Shown here: piece by piece, positions 31,188 through 40,897 of the stretch | Layout of the letters: the number at the start of each line of letters is the position of its first letter | Numbering within the stretch: position 1 is the stretch's first letter | Assembly (NCBI RefSeq): GCF_030268685.1 | Contig: NZ_BSRQ01000013.1 | Location: 62,001-126,000 of the forward strand | From: Microtetraspora sp. NBRC 13810 | Lineage (GTDB): Bacteria > Actinomycetota > Actinomycetes > Streptosporangiales > Streptosporangiaceae | Length of the DNA stretch: 64,000 nt | Direction of reading: 5' to 3' | Notes under the pieces: model-generated | What the model saw: only the letters and a program-made list of their open reading frames with translations | Told to the model about the DNA's origin: nothing | The model's database searches: none | Made by a program: the position numbers and the translations under genes

Positions 31188-32785
31188 CCACCCCTCGCAT
31201 CCGGCACAACGACTACGGCGTCCTCTCACCGCCCGCGATCGGCGCCTGGCGGCCCAGGCTGCCGGTGAGCGTGGTCATCGCCGCCTACGGGCACCAGGAC
31301 AAACTCGACCTCACGCTGGCCGCGCTGGCCGGGCAGAGCTACCCGTCCCACCTGCTTGAGGTCATCGTGGTGGACGACGGCACCTCCCCGCCGCTGCGGC
31401 TGCCGGAGATCACGCCGGAGCGCACCTTCCTGCTGCGCACCGAACCCGGCTCGCGCGGCCGGTCCAACGCGCGCAACACCGGGCTGCGGATCGCCGAGGG
31501 CGACGTCGTGCACTGGCTCGACGCCGACATGGTCACCCACCACGACGAGGTGGAGGCGCACATGCGCTGGCACCACCTCGCCGACTACCTCGTGGTCATG
31601 GGCTATGTGCGTTACGTGGAGAGCGGGTGGCCCGACCCGGCCACCGTGCACACGGCCGTGTCCACCGGGAACGCCGGCCGGCTGTTCGACCTCGACGCCA
31701 GCGAGCCGCACCGGTGGATCGTGGACCTCGCCGCGCGCACCAACGGCATGCGCGACGCCAAGGACACCGCCTACCGGGTGCACATCACCAACGCCGCCTC
31801 GGTCAACGCCCGCCTGCTGCGCACCGCCGGGCCGCTGGAGACGGCGCTGGTGCTCGGCGAGGACACCGAGCTGGGCTACCGCCTCGCCCAGCACGGCGCC
31901 GCCTTCGTGCTGGAGCCCGCCGCGCGGAGCTGGCACCTCGGCCGGTCCATGATGATGCGCGAGGGGGACCAGGTCAGCAGGTACAACCGGGTCTTCGTGC
32001 CGGACCGGGTGGCGCACATGCGCTGGCAGCGCACCCACCCGCGCCGCCAGTACCTCGTGCCGTACCTGGAGGTCGTGGTGGACGCCGAGGGGGCGAGCTA
32101 CGAGGACACCAGGGCCACCGTGGACGGGGTGCTCGCGAGCAGCCTGCACGACCTGCGGGTGACCTTGGTCGGCCCGTGGGACTCGCTCACCGAGGACCGC
32201 CGCTCCCCCCAGTACAGCGAGAACCTCGACCTGCTCCTCGTGCACGGTCTCTACCGCCACGACGGCAGGGTGCGCCATGTGGAGAAGCTCCCGCAGTCGG
32301 CCGCGCCCACGCCGTACCGGCTGCACGTGCCGCCCGGCTGGGTGCCCGCCGCCGACACGCTGAAGCGGCTGGTCGCGCTCGCCGCCGAGCAGGGGTACGG
32401 GCTGGTCAGCGTGGCGCTGGAGGAGACGGACGACGTGCTGGCCGCGCGCCTGGAGCACACGGGCGCGTTCGCCCGCGCCGCGCTGGTCAGGACCGAGGGC
32501 GAGGCGCTGGAGGACGCCGTCGAGGACGTGGCGGGCACCTACTGGCTGGACGGCGCCACCTGGGGCTTCTCCCCCGCCACCGCCACCGCCACCACCTCCG
32601 CCACCGCGGCCCCGGCCGCCGCGGCCCCCTCCCCGAAGCCCAGGGACGACACCGGGACCGAGGCCGCCCGGCTGGGCGAGGAGAACGCCCGTCTGCGGGG
32701 CAGGGTCGCCGAGCTCGAAGAGGAGCTGCGCCGGCTGCGCCACGAGGCGTCCCGCCGCCGGGGCCTCTTCCGCACCGGCCGCTGA
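31184..32785 (+). CDS. GT2 glycosyltransferase with C-terminal coiled coil
   Basis: A 533-residue protein starting at GTG inside the stop of the previous gene (GTGA). Residues 20-280 are a GT-A domain: VSVVIAAYGHQDKLDLTLAA, EVIVVDDG, NARNTGLRIAEGDVVHWLDAD and the later acidic GEDTELGYRLAQHG. The central part (about 290-460) is less conserved. An Ala/Thr-rich linker leads to a heptad-patterned C-terminus (ENARLRGRVAELEEELRRL), likely a coiled coil for assembly with the neighbouring coiled-coil methyltransferase. It probably extends or decorates an envelope glycan. Confidence 0.88.
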   Translation: MTTPRIRHNDYGVLSPPAIGAWRPRLPVSVVIAAYGHQDKLDLTLAALAGQSYPSHLLEVIVVDDGTSPPLRLPEITPERTFLLRTEPGSRGRSNARNTGLRIAEGDVVHWLDADMVTHHDEVEAHMRWHHLADYLVVMGYVRYVESGWPDPATVHTAVSTGNAGRLFDLDASEPHRWIVDLAARTNGMRDAKDTAYRVHITNAASVNARLLRTAGPLETALVLGEDTELGYRLAQHGAAFVLEPAARSWHLGRSMMMREGDQVSRYNRVFVPDRVAHMRWQRTHPRRQYLVPYLEVVVDAEGASYEDTRATVDGVLASSLHDLRVTLVGPWDSLTEDRRSPQYSENLDLLLVHGLYRHDGRVRHVEKLPQSAAPTPYRLHVPPGWVPAADTLKRLVALAAEQGYGLVSVALEETDDVLAARLEHTGAFARAALVRTEGEALEDAVEDVAGTYWLDGATWGFSPATATATTSATAAPAAAAPSPKPRDDTGTEAARLGEENARLRGRVAELEEELRRLRHEASRRRGLFRTGR

Positions 32786-32807
32786 CCGGGCCCGCGCCGG
32801 ACCCGGC

Positions 32808-32867
32808 GATCGGGTCGGCGCCCGGGTCAGCGATCGGGTCAGCGATCGGGTCAGCGATCGGGTCAGC
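32808..32867. repeat. 12-bp tandem repeat array across the deacetylase stop codon
   Basis: Five copies of GATCGGGTCAGC (one copy begins GCCC instead of GATC) fill 32808-32867. The minus-strand deacetylase stop (TCA at 32863-32865) lies in the last copy. The array also sits between two convergent genes. Three consecutive copies are identical. Confidence 0.85.
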
Positions 32868-33723
32868 GCCCGGCGCGGACGGCCTCGGCGAACGTGCGGA
32901 CCCGCGTGCCGTACGGGCGGCGGGCGGCCAGCCAGCCGAGGAAGTCGTCGAGGACGTCCGGGGCGACCGAGTATTCGCCGCAGGAGGAGCAGACGTCGTG
33001 GAAGACGAGGGTCACCACGCCGCCGTGCCGTTCGGCCGCCGTGACGTAGGACCTGAGGGCGGCGGCCGTGGTGGTCTCGACGACGGCGGGCATCGTCGGC
33101 ACGTCGAAGAGGCCGGTCGCGGCCCGCGGGGCGGCCGGGGTCAGGCCGCCGGAGCCGCGCGCGGCGACGTAGCCGCACTCCCTGGCGAGGCGGGCGGTGG
33201 CGGCGTCCGCGCGGCCGTAGGGGTAGGCGAGGGTGACCGGCGCTGGTGCCAGCCCGGCGAGCGCCCGCCGGTCGGCGCAGATCTCCGTACGCTGCCGCGC
33301 GGGCGTGAGCGTGTCCAGCCTGGCGTGGCTCAGCGTGTGGCCGCCGATCTCGTGCCCGTCCGCGGCCAGCGCGCGCACCTGCGCCCGGGTCAACCGGCCC
33401 GGCAGGCCGAGCTTGGCGCTGGAGACGAAGAACGTGGCGGGCAGCCCGTGCCGGCGCAGCATGGCCGCCGCCGTGAGCTGACCGGCGAGCCCGTCGTCGA
33501 AGGTCAGCACCACCACCGTACGGTCGCCCGGCGACGCCCCCGCTCCCGCACCACCGGCACGCGGAGAAGCGACGCCTTCACCTCCGGCACGCGGAGAAGC
33601 GACGCCCGCACCACCGGCACGCGGGGAGGTGACGCCCTCGCCTTCGGCAGGCGGGGAGGCGCAGGAGAGGGCGGCGGCGAGGAGGAGGGCGGCGGCCGGG
33701 AGACGACGCCACTGCACCGCCAC
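32863..33723 (-). CDS. Secreted polysaccharide deacetylase (NodB domain)
   Basis: A 286-residue exported protein. The N-terminus is a signal peptide (AALLLAAALSCAS; the Cys could be lipidated but the lipobox is weak). Residues 27-65 contain a threefold 10-residue repeat (GVASPRAGGE), encoded by a 30-base DNA repeat. The NodB domain follows with the metal motif LTFDDG, GHTLSHARLD and YPYGRAD, and the late VTLVFHDVC. Such enzymes N- or O-deacetylate peptidoglycan or other polysaccharides at the cell surface. It converges with the glycosyltransferase operon, suggesting but not proving a shared substrate. Confidence 0.9.
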   Translation of the reverse strand: MAVQWRRLPAAALLLAAALSCASPPAEGEGVTSPRAGGAGVASPRAGGEGVASPRAGGAGAGASPGDRTVVVLTFDDGLAGQLTAAAMLRRHGLPATFFVSSAKLGLPGRLTRAQVRALAADGHEIGGHTLSHARLDTLTPARQRTEICADRRALAGLAPAPVTLAYPYGRADAATARLARECGYVAARGSGGLTPAAPRAATGLFDVPTMPAVVETTTAAALRSYVTAAERHGGVVTLVFHDVCSSCGEYSVAPDVLDDFLGWLAARRPYGTRVRTFAEAVRAGR

Positions 33724-33834
33724 GGGTGGGACTCCTCACCGAACACCAGCGATCATTCCGAAACTTCGAAATTCAAGGCTATATCGGCCGGGGCGCTTAT
33801 CGCTCGATCCACGACAGCGGGTAAGACTGTCCTC

Positions 33835-34254
33835 ATGGACACGCACGACAACCTTCTCGCCGGGCCGCCGCCGACCCTCCTCCCGCAGTGGCGCGAGGCG
33901 GAGGAGGCGCTGGAGAACAGCACCAAGGCCGCCGACGTCGCCGCCAGGTTCCCCGCCTACTCCGCCGCCTGGGCGGCGCTCGCCGACGAGGCCTTCGCCC
34001 AGGGCCATGCCGTGACTTCGTACGCCTTCGCCCGCACCGGCTACCACCGGGGGCTGGACCAGCTCCGCCGGTCCGGCTGGAAGGGGCACGGCCCGGTCCC
34101 CTGGAAGCACGAGCCCAACCGCGGCTTCCTGCGCTGCCTGCACGCGCTCGCCCGGGCCGCGCAGGCGATCGGCGAGAAGGACGAGGCTGAGCGGTGCGCG
34201 CAGTTCCTGGTGGACTCCGACCCCGCGGCAGCCGCCGAACTGAACGGATCATGA
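33835..34254 (+). CDS. DUF3151 family protein
   Basis: A 139-residue actinobacterial protein of unknown function. Its TPR-like helical composition (AAYSAAWAALADEAF in part, AYAFARTGYHRGLDQLR in part, WKHEPNRGFLRCLHALA) matches DUF3151, which is often found directly upstream of purA as here. The ATG fits; the gap to the deacetylase is about 110 bases. A terminator-like hairpin separates it from purA. Confidence 0.85.
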   Translation: MDTHDNLLAGPPPTLLPQWREAEEALENSTKAADVAARFPAYSAAWAALADEAFAQGHAVTSYAFARTGYHRGLDQLRRSGWKGHGPVPWKHEPNRGFLRCLHALARAAQAIGEKDEAERCAQFLVDSDPAAAAELNGS

Positions 34255-34316
34255 CCTACCGGCAAACTCCGCATCTGGGGAAAGGCGCCAACTTCGGGTA
34301 GTCTCTCTACGCAAGA

Positions 34317-34351
34317 GCCCCTGTCGCGCTTGCGCCAGGGGTTTTCGTTTT
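34317..34351 (+). terminator. Rho-independent terminator or attenuator between DUF3151 and purA
   Basis: GCCCCTG (34317-34323) pairs with CAGGGGT (34336-34342), with further pairing inside (CGC with GCG), and the stem is followed by TTTTCGTTTT. This is the most classical intrinsic terminator in the window. Because purA starts 20 bases later, it could also act as an attenuator if purA transcripts start upstream. Confidence 0.75.
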
Positions 34352-34370
34352 GTGCTGGGGAGTGTTAACG

Positions 34371-35654
34371 ATGCCGGCTGTCGTTCTCGTGGGTGCTCAA
34401 TGGGGCGATGAGGGCAAGGGAAAGGCCACCGACCTGCTGGGCGACCAGGTCGACTACGTCGTCCGTTACCAGGGCGGCAACAACGCGGGCCACACGGTGG
34501 TCATCGGCGACCAGAAATACGCGCTGCACCTGCTTCCCACCGGGGTGCTCTCCCCGGACGTGGTGCCGGTCATCGGCAACGGCGTCGTCATCGACCCCGG
34601 GGTGCTGCTGTCGGAGATCGACGGGCTGCGGGCGCGCGGGATCTCCTGTGACAAGCTGCTGATCTCGGCGAGCGCCCATCTGATCATGCCCCACCACAAG
34701 GCACTGGACAAGGTCACCGAACGCTTCCTGGGCAAGGCCAGGATCGGCACCACCGGTCGCGGCATCGGCCCCGCCTACGGCGACAAGATCGCCCGGATGG
34801 GCGTGCGGGTGCAGGACCTGCTGGACCCGGGCATCCTCAGCCAGAAGATCGAGGCGGCGCTGCACGAGAAGAACCAGGTGCTCACCAAGGTCTACAACCG
34901 CAGGGGCATCGACCACGGCAAGGTGCTCGAGGAGTACCTCGGCTACGCGGAGCGGCTCACCCCGCACATCGCGGACACCTCGCTGGTCCTCACCCAGGCG
35001 CTCGACCAGGACAAGGTGGTGCTGCTGGAGGGCGGTCAGGGCAACCTGCTCGACATCGACCACGGCACCTACCCCTTCGTCACCTCCTCCTCGCCCACGT
35101 CCGGCGGCGCGTGCACCGGCTCGGGCATCCCGCCGACCCGGCTGACCCGCGTGATCGCCATCCTCAAGGCGTACACGACCCGCGTCGGCTCCGGCCCGTT
35201 CCCGACCGAGCTGCTGGACGAGACCGGCGAGTGGCTGCGCCAGACCGGCCACGAGTACGGCACGACCACCGGGCGGGACCGGCGGTGCGGCTGGTTCGAC
35301 GCGGTGATCGCCCGCTACGCCACCCGGATCAACGGCGTCACCGACTTCTTCCTCACCAAGCTGGACGTGCTCTCCGGCCTGGAGCGCATCCCGGTCTGCG
35401 TCGCCTACGAGGTGGACGGCGTGCGGCACGACGAGATCCCGATGACGCAGACCGACTTCCACCACGCCAAGCCGATCTACGAGGAGCTGCCCGGCTGGCA
35501 GGAGGACATCTCCGGCGCGAAGTCCTTCGAGGATCTCCCGGTCAACGCCCAGAACTACGTGCGCACCCTGGAGAAGCTGTCCGGCGCGCCCATCTCCGCC
35601 ATCGGCGTCGGCCCCGGCCGTACCCAGACCCTCCAGCTCCGCCCGCTGATCTGA
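34371..35654 (+). CDS. purA: Adenylosuccinate synthetase
   Basis: Joins IMP and aspartate, with GTP, to adenylosuccinate, the first step from IMP to AMP. A 427-residue enzyme of normal length. Motifs: [14 protein letters not shown] with the catalytic Asp, NAGHTVVIG with the catalytic His, [11 protein letters not shown], the IMP-loop region and [11 protein letters not shown] near the end. The ATG at 34371 gives the standard N-terminus; upstream in-frame codons to 34350 lack support. purD and purC lie about 3-4 kb downstream. Confidence 0.98.
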   Translation: MPAVVLVGAQWGDEGKGKATDLLGDQVDYVVRYQGGNNAGHTVVIGDQKYALHLLPTGVLSPDVVPVIGNGVVIDPGVLLSEIDGLRARGISCDKLLISASAHLIMPHHKALDKVTERFLGKARIGTTGRGIGPAYGDKIARMGVRVQDLLDPGILSQKIEAALHEKNQVLTKVYNRRGIDHGKVLEEYLGYAERLTPHIADTSLVLTQALDQDKVVLLEGGQGNLLDIDHGTYPFVTSSSPTSGGACTGSGIPPTRLTRVIAILKAYTTRVGSGPFPTELLDETGEWLRQTGHEYGTTTGRDRRCGWFDAVIARYATRINGVTDFFLTKLDVLSGLERIPVCVAYEVDGVRHDEIPMTQTDFHHAKPIYEELPGWQEDISGAKSFEDLPVNAQNYVRTLEKLSGAPISAIGVGPGRTQTLQLRPLI

Positions 35655-35666
35655 GCACCGCCCCCG

Positions 35667-35694
35667 GGCGCCGCGCACCCACCGCCGCGGCGCC
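35667..35694 (+). terminator. Hairpin after purA
   Basis: A perfect 9-bp stem (GGCGCCGCG with CGCGGCGCC) around a 10-base loop lies 12 bases beyond the purA stop. No T-run follows. It is a likely GC-type terminator. Confidence 0.5.
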
Positions 35695-35754
35695 TCGGGG
35701 AGGTCGGCGAGGCGTAGCGGGGGAAGTGACCGGGGCGGCTGTATTGTCCCAGGT

Positions 35755-36678
35755 GTGCATGTCGAGATCCACGGTCATCGGGGGGCCAGGGGCCTCCGGC
35801 CGGAGAACACGCTACCCGGGCTGCTGCACGCCCTTCAGCTGGGCGTCGACGCCCTGGAGTTCGACGTCGCGCTCACCGCCGACCGCCGGCTCGTGCTGAC
35901 CCACGACCTGACGGTCTCCTCGGTGACCAGCGCCGACACCCGTCCCGCGCTGCGCGACGACCCCCGTTTCCCCTACGTCGGCAAGCCGATCGGCTCCCTC
36001 ACCCTGGCGCAGCTGCGCACCCTGGAGTGCGGGGTACGGCTGCCGCGGCACACCAACGACCCGTTCGCCCAGACCCAGCAGCCGATCCCGGACACCCGGA
36101 TGCCGACCTTCGGCGCGGTGCTCGGCCTGGTCGGCGCGTACGACGCCGACGGGGTCAGGCTGCACGTGGAGCTCAAGTCGGATCCCACCCGGCCGGAGCT
36201 GACCGCCGATCCGCGTGAGTTCACCGAGATGGTCGTCGAGGAGCTCGGCCTGCACGGCAGGCTGGGCGGCTCGGCGATCCTGAGCTTCGACTGGCGGATC
36301 CTGGCGGCGGCGGCCGAGCTGGCGCCCGACGTGCCGCGTTTCGCGCTGATCGAGCGGGACACGCTGGCCCCGGTGTGGCTGGCCGGCATCGACCTGGCCG
36401 ACTTCGGCGGCGACATCCCGGCCGCAGCGGTGGCCGCCGGGGGCACCACGCTGTCGCCCGAGCACGTGATGGTGGACGAGCGGCTGATGGCGCAGGCCGT
36501 GCGGGCCGGGCTGCCGGTGGTGCCGTGGACGGTCAACGACCCGGCCCGGGCGGAGCGCCTGATCGATCTCGGCGTGTCCGGGATCGTGTCGGACTACCCC
36601 GACCGGATGCGCGAGCTGTGGGCCGCCAGGGGGCTGTCCCTGCCCGAGCCGATCCCCGCCCTGCGTCCGGTGGCCTAG
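35755..36678 (+). CDS. Glycerophosphodiester phosphodiesterase
   Basis: A 307-residue cytoplasmic GDPD enzyme that hydrolyses deacylated phospholipids to glycerol 3-phosphate and an alcohol. Catalytic motifs: HGHRGARGLRPENT (first His and Glu), LEFDVALTADRRLVLTHD (metal ligands and second His), and VHVELKSDP-like LHVELKSDP. The late VPWTVNDPARAERLIDLGV and GIVSDYPD complete the barrel. It starts at GTG. No signal peptide. It converges with corA. Confidence 0.93.
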   Translation: MHVEIHGHRGARGLRPENTLPGLLHALQLGVDALEFDVALTADRRLVLTHDLTVSSVTSADTRPALRDDPRFPYVGKPIGSLTLAQLRTLECGVRLPRHTNDPFAQTQQPIPDTRMPTFGAVLGLVGAYDADGVRLHVELKSDPTRPELTADPREFTEMVVEELGLHGRLGGSAILSFDWRILAAAAELAPDVPRFALIERDTLAPVWLAGIDLADFGGDIPAAAVAAGGTTLSPEHVMVDERLMAQAVRAGLPVVPWTVNDPARAERLIDLGVSGIVSDYPDRMRELWAARGLSLPEPIPALRPVA

Positions 36679-36699
36679 CCGCCGGGCGTTCGCGGGGAG

Positions 36700-37824
36700 T
36701 CAGAGCCAGCCGTTGCGCCGGAAGCCGCGGTAGAGCAGCGCGCAGATGAGCAGCATGGCGCCGGCCACCAGCGGATAGCCGAAGACCCACTTCGTCTCCG
36801 GCATGAAGTCGAAGTTCATGCCGTAGACGCCGGCGATCATCGTGGGCGCCGCCATGATGGCGACCCACGAGGAGATCTTGCGCATGTCCTCGTTGGCCAG
36901 CGCGTTCGACCGGGCGAGTGCCGCCTGCAGTATCGAGTTGCACAACTCGTTGGACGACTCCACCTGCTCGCACACCCGGGACAGGTGGTCGCCGACGTCG
37001 CGGAAGTAGTCGCGCATCTCGGCGGGGATCACCCTGCGCTGGGCCAGCCCGGTCAGCGGGACGAGGAGCGGGGTCACGGCCCGCTTCATCTCGATCATCT
37101 CGCGCTTGAGGTGGTAGATCCGGCCGATGTCCCGCGAGCTCACGTCGGCGAAGACGGTCGCCTCGACCTCCTCCAGTTCCTCCTGCATCAGGTCGGCGAC
37201 CGTGAGGTAGGTGTCCACCACGTGGTCGGCGATGGCGTGCAGCACGCCGGTGGGCCCCCGGCCGAGCAGCTTGGGGTCCTCCTCCAGCCGCTGGCGCACC
37301 TGGCCGAGCGGGCAGTGCCGGCCGTGCCGCACGGTGACCACGAAGTCGGAGCCGAGGAACACCATGATCTCGCCGGTGGCGATGATCTCGGAGTTGTCGC
37401 TGGTGAGGTCGTGGTCGAGGTAGGCCAGGGTCTTGAGCACGACGAACAGCGACTCGTCGTACCGCTCCACCTTGGGCCGCTGGTGGGCCTTGACCGCGTC
37501 CTCGACGGCCAGCGGGTGCAGGCCGAACACCTCGGCCAGCCACTCGACCTCGGGCGCCTGCGGCTCGTGCAGCCCGACCCAGACGAAGGCGTCGCGCTCG
37601 CCGCCGGCGTTGTGCCTGCGGACGAGCTTCAGCGCCTCGACGATGCCGGACGCCTGGACCTTCTCCCCCGCGACATAGGCGGCGAACTCCACCAGCGACT
37701 CGCTGGGGGGCACGCAGGACATGGGCATCCGGTCACCCTTGGGGGGCGTCGCCGAAGCCTTGACCCGGGTGTGACGGACACGGGGGTGACGGCTGATCCG
37801 GGGGAAGATGAGGGACGAGCGCAT
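36700..37824 (-). CDS. corA: CorA family magnesium/cobalt transporter
   Basis: A 374-residue transporter. The signature YGMNFDFMP (GMN selectivity motif) follows the first C-terminal membrane helix (ISSWVAIMAAPTMIAGVYG), and the second helix is LVAGAMLLICALLY, as in CorA. The cytoplasmic domain shows LAVEDAVKAHQRPKVERYDE. I used the ATG at 37824, preceded by GGGAAGGTATCGCC. Alternative ATGs at 37728 and 37722 would remove a basic leader and cannot be excluded. Mediates magnesium uptake across the membrane. Confidence 0.93.
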   Translation of the reverse strand: MRSSLIFPRISRHPRVRHTRVKASATPPKGDRMPMSCVPPSESLVEFAAYVAGEKVQASGIVEALKLVRRHNAGGERDAFVWVGLHEPQAPEVEWLAEVFGLHPLAVEDAVKAHQRPKVERYDESLFVVLKTLAYLDHDLTSDNSEIIATGEIMVFLGSDFVVTVRHGRHCPLGQVRQRLEEDPKLLGRGPTGVLHAIADHVVDTYLTVADLMQEELEEVEATVFADVSSRDIGRIYHLKREMIEMKRAVTPLLVPLTGLAQRRVIPAEMRDYFRDVGDHLSRVCEQVESSNELCNSILQAALARSNALANEDMRKISSWVAIMAAPTMIAGVYGMNFDFMPETKWVFGYPLVAGAMLLICALLYRGFRRNGWL

Positions 37825-38108
37825 GGCGATACCTTCCCGCCCGATCTGGCATCCACGCGTGAAGAGTCGTCACCTCGAACACAGGGGAAGAACGCGGAGA
37901 AATGGAGCAGATCAGGCGACCGTAAAGGGGTGGTCGGGGGAGCACACGGAGTATGCGATCGAGCACGTATGGCTACTATCACCAGGATTCATCCCGGACC
38001 ACCTCCAATCACCATGGGGCGCCGTAAAGCCGACCCAATCTATCACAGGGCGTTGTCAAGCCCCTGGCCTTCGGGATTTTCGGTTCAATACAACGTCGTG
38101 GCCTGCCG

Positions 38109-38341
38109 TCACTCACCGCAGCCGCAGCCGCAGCCTCCGGCGTCCCCGTCGTCGTCATCGGTCTCTCCGGCGGGGCGGTCCGGCGGCGGAGAGGGCTGCA
38201 GATGCCCCCGGCCAGGAAGGCCAGGTCACGCGCGTCCAGCTCGGGCGCCACCCGCCGGGGCATGGACCAGAGCCACTGCCACCCGAGCCCCACCAGCGCC
38301 GTTCCGCCCACCACCGCGCTCACCACGGACAAGACGAACAT
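38109..38341 (-). pseudogene. Remnant of a TIGR04222-type membrane protein gene
   Basis: An ATG at 38341 preceded by GGGAGGCGGG opens a frame with a membrane helix (LSVVSAVVGGTALVGLGW) and the motif LDARDLAFLAGG, which is the hallmark of TIGR04222 membrane proteins. After this the frame loses sense and runs to a stop at 38009. A frame shifted by two bases instead reads PDRPAGETDDDDGDAGGCGC in part and ends with Cys/Gly repeats at 38109-38111, the usual tail of that family. So both ends are present, the middle (about 150 residues) is missing and the frame is broken. A functional 110-residue product is a less likely alternative. Confidence 0.5.
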
Positions 38342-38572
38342 CCCGCCTCCCGGCACGACCGACCGACCAAGCACCCTTTTCGACGCCCCCGTCACCCGGC
38401 AGGTTCGCCCCGCCCCCGAACATTCACCTTTCGGACAGCGGGGGTACGGCGACGGCCCGGCGCCTCCCGGCAGGACGAGACGGGGCCCCTTCGCGGCGGT
38501 GCACGCGGGCGGGGTGGGTGGGAGGGGTGGTCGGCGGGGGCGGTGGGGGTGGCGGGCCGATAGGGTCGGTGG

Positions 38573-39844
38573 GTGCGCGTTCTTGTGATTGGCGGCGGCG
38601 GCCGCGAGCACGCCCTGTGCCGGGCGATCGGGTCCGACTCCCAGGTGAGCGAGGTGCACTGCGCCCCGGGGAACGCCGGGATAGCGGAGGTCGCCACCTT
38701 GCATCCCGTCCGGGCGACCGACCCCGCCGAGGTGACGGCGCTGGCCAAGGGGATCGCCGCCGACCTCGTGGTGATCGGCCCGGAGGCGCCGCTGGTCGCC
38801 GGCGTGGCGGACGCGGTGCGCGAGGCGGGCATCCCCTGCTTCGGCCCGTCGGCGCGGGCCGCCAGGGTCGAGGGGTCCAAGGCGTTCGCCAAAGAGGTGA
38901 TGGTGGCCGCCGGAGTGCCGACGGCGGGCGCGCGCACCTGCGTCACGGCCGAGGAGACGGCCGCCGCCCTGGACGAGTTCGGCCCGCCGTACGTGGTGAA
39001 GGACGACGGGCTCGCCGCCGGGAAGGGCGTGGTGGTGACCCGCGACCGCGCCGAGGCGCTCGCGCACGCCGCCTCCTGCGAGCGGGTCGTGGTCGAGGAG
39101 TTTCTCGACGGGCCCGAGGTGTCGCTGTTCGCCCTGTGCGACGGCACGACCGCCGTGGCGCTGCGTCCCGCGCAGGACTTCAAGCGCGCCTACGACCACG
39201 ACGAGGGGCCCAACACCGGCGGCATGGGCGCCTACACGCCGCTGCCGTGGGCGCCGCCGAGCCTGACCGACGAGGTCATGGAGTCCGTCGTGCTGCCCAC
39301 GGTCGCCGAGCTGGCCCGGCGCGGCACGCCGTACACGGGGGTGCTCTACGCGGGGCTGGCGCTGACCGCGGACGGACCGAAGGTGATCGAGTTCAACGCG
39401 CGCTTCGGCGACCCGGAGACCCAGGTCGTGCTGGACCGGCTGGCCACCCCGTTCGCCCGGCTGCTGATGGCCTGCGCCACCGGCACGCTCGCGGACTTCC
39501 CGCCGCTGACCTACCGCGGCGGCGCGGCGGTGACGGTCGTGCTGGCGGCCGAGCACTACCCGGCCGACCCGGTCAGGGGCGACGTCATCGAGGGCCTGGA
39601 CGACCTGGGCGACGACGTCGAGGACGCCTACGTGCTGCACGCCGGCACCGCGCTGGACGAGGAGGGCCGCGTCGTGTCGGCGGGCGGCCGGGTGCTCAAC
39701 GTGGTCGGCTCCGGGCAGGACCTCACGGCCGCCCGCGCGGTCGCGTACGAGGCGCTGGGCAGGATCCGGCTGCGCGGCGGCCACCACCGGACCGACATCG
39801 CCGCCAGGGCCGCCGCCAGCACCGCCACCGACGGCACCCTCTGA
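38573..39844 (+). CDS. purD: Phosphoribosylamine-glycine ligase (GAR synthetase)
   Basis: Second step of purine synthesis: phosphoribosylamine plus glycine plus ATP to GAR. A 423-residue ATP-grasp enzyme of normal length. Motifs: [13 protein letters not shown] at the N-terminus, [12 protein letters not shown] (ATP-grasp P-loop), [16 protein letters not shown], and [13 protein letters not shown] with metal ligands. It starts at GTG. purC follows 61 bases later on the same strand, so they are probably co-transcribed. Confidence 0.97.
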   Translation: MRVLVIGGGGREHALCRAIGSDSQVSEVHCAPGNAGIAEVATLHPVRATDPAEVTALAKGIAADLVVIGPEAPLVAGVADAVREAGIPCFGPSARAARVEGSKAFAKEVMVAAGVPTAGARTCVTAEETAAALDEFGPPYVVKDDGLAAGKGVVVTRDRAEALAHAASCERVVVEEFLDGPEVSLFALCDGTTAVALRPAQDFKRAYDHDEGPNTGGMGAYTPLPWAPPSLTDEVMESVVLPTVAELARRGTPYTGVLYAGLALTADGPKVIEFNARFGDPETQVVLDRLATPFARLLMACATGTLADFPPLTYRGGAAVTVVLAAEHYPADPVRGDVIEGLDDLGDDVEDAYVLHAGTALDEEGRVVSAGGRVLNVVGSGQDLTAARAVAYEALGRIRLRGGHHRTDIAARAAASTATDGTL

Positions 39845-39905
39845 CGGCCGGCCGGGGCCCGGGTTCCGTTCGGGGCTCGGCGGGGGCCCTGGCAGACTGG
39901 GGCCG

Positions 39906-40739
39906 GTGAAGCACCTGCATTCGGGGAAGGTCCGCGATCTCTACGAGGCCGGGGACGGCCTGCTGATGGTCGCCTCGGACCGGATCTCCGCGTTCGACCA
40001 CGTCCTGGAAACCGAGATCCCCGACAAGGGCAAGATCCTCACCCAACTGTCGATCTGGTGGTTCGAGCGGCTCGCCGACATCGTGCCGCACCACCTGCTG
40101 TCCGCCGGTGCGGACGGCCGCAGCATGCTGTGCCGGCCGTTGCGCATGGTCCAGGTGGAGTGCGTGGCCCGCGGCTATCTCGCCGGTTCCGGCCTGACCG
40201 ACTACCGCGCCACCGGCGAGGTCTCCGGCGTACGGCTGCCGCCCGGCCTCCAGGACGGTTCCCGCCTCCCCGAGCCGATCTTCACGCCGTCCACCAAGGC
40301 GCCGGCCGGCGAGCACGACGAGCCGATCGACTTCCGGCGGGTGGTGGCCGAGGTCGGCCAGGAGACCGCCGGTGAACTGCGCAGGATCACCCTGGCCGTC
40401 TACACCCGCGGCGCGGAGATCGCCCGCGAGCGCGGCATCATCCTGGCCGACACCAAGATCGAGCTGGGCTGGGACGCCGAGGGTGTGCTGACGCTCGGCG
40501 ACGAGGTGTTGACGCCCGACTCGTCCAGGTTCTGGCCGCTGGACGAGTGGGCGCCGGGGCGGGCCCAGCCGTCCTTCGACAAGCAGTTCGTCCGCGACTG
40601 GCTGCTGTCCCCCGCGTCCGGCTGGGACAGGTCCTCCGGCGAGGCGCCGCCGCCGCTGCCCGGCGAGATCGTGGAGCGTACCCGGCAGCGCTACGTGGAG
40701 GCGTATGAGCGCCTTACGGGCCGCACCTTCACCGGATAA
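39906..40739 (+). CDS. purC: SAICAR synthase
   Basis: Joins CAIR and aspartate to give SAICAR in purine synthesis. A 277-residue enzyme. Motifs: HSGKVRDLYEAG, ASDRISAFDHVLETEIPDKG, VECVARGYLAGSGLTDY, TPSTKAPAGEHDEPI and LADTKIELGWD, all in order. The GTG start at 39906 gives the normal N-terminus. It closes the purD-purC pair. Confidence 0.97.
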   Translation: MKHLHSGKVRDLYEAGDGLLMVASDRISAFDHVLETEIPDKGKILTQLSIWWFERLADIVPHHLLSAGADGRSMLCRPLRMVQVECVARGYLAGSGLTDYRATGEVSGVRLPPGLQDGSRLPEPIFTPSTKAPAGEHDEPIDFRRVVAEVGQETAGELRRITLAVYTRGAEIARERGIILADTKIELGWDAEGVLTLGDEVLTPDSSRFWPLDEWAPGRAQPSFDKQFVRDWLLSPASGWDRSSGEAPPPLPGEIVERTRQRYVEAYERLTGRTFTG

Positions 40740-40897
40740 GGGGTCGGCGCCCGGGAGGCGCGATTCGGCCGGTTCAGCGCCGCATAACGGCTACTGTGGG
40801 CGCGGGTAACCCGGCCGGCGCTTCACTCGATCGCACGAGTCACGTCCGCTGCCGCCTCGACGATTCACATCCGTAACTGGCAAGGAGCTTGACGCGA

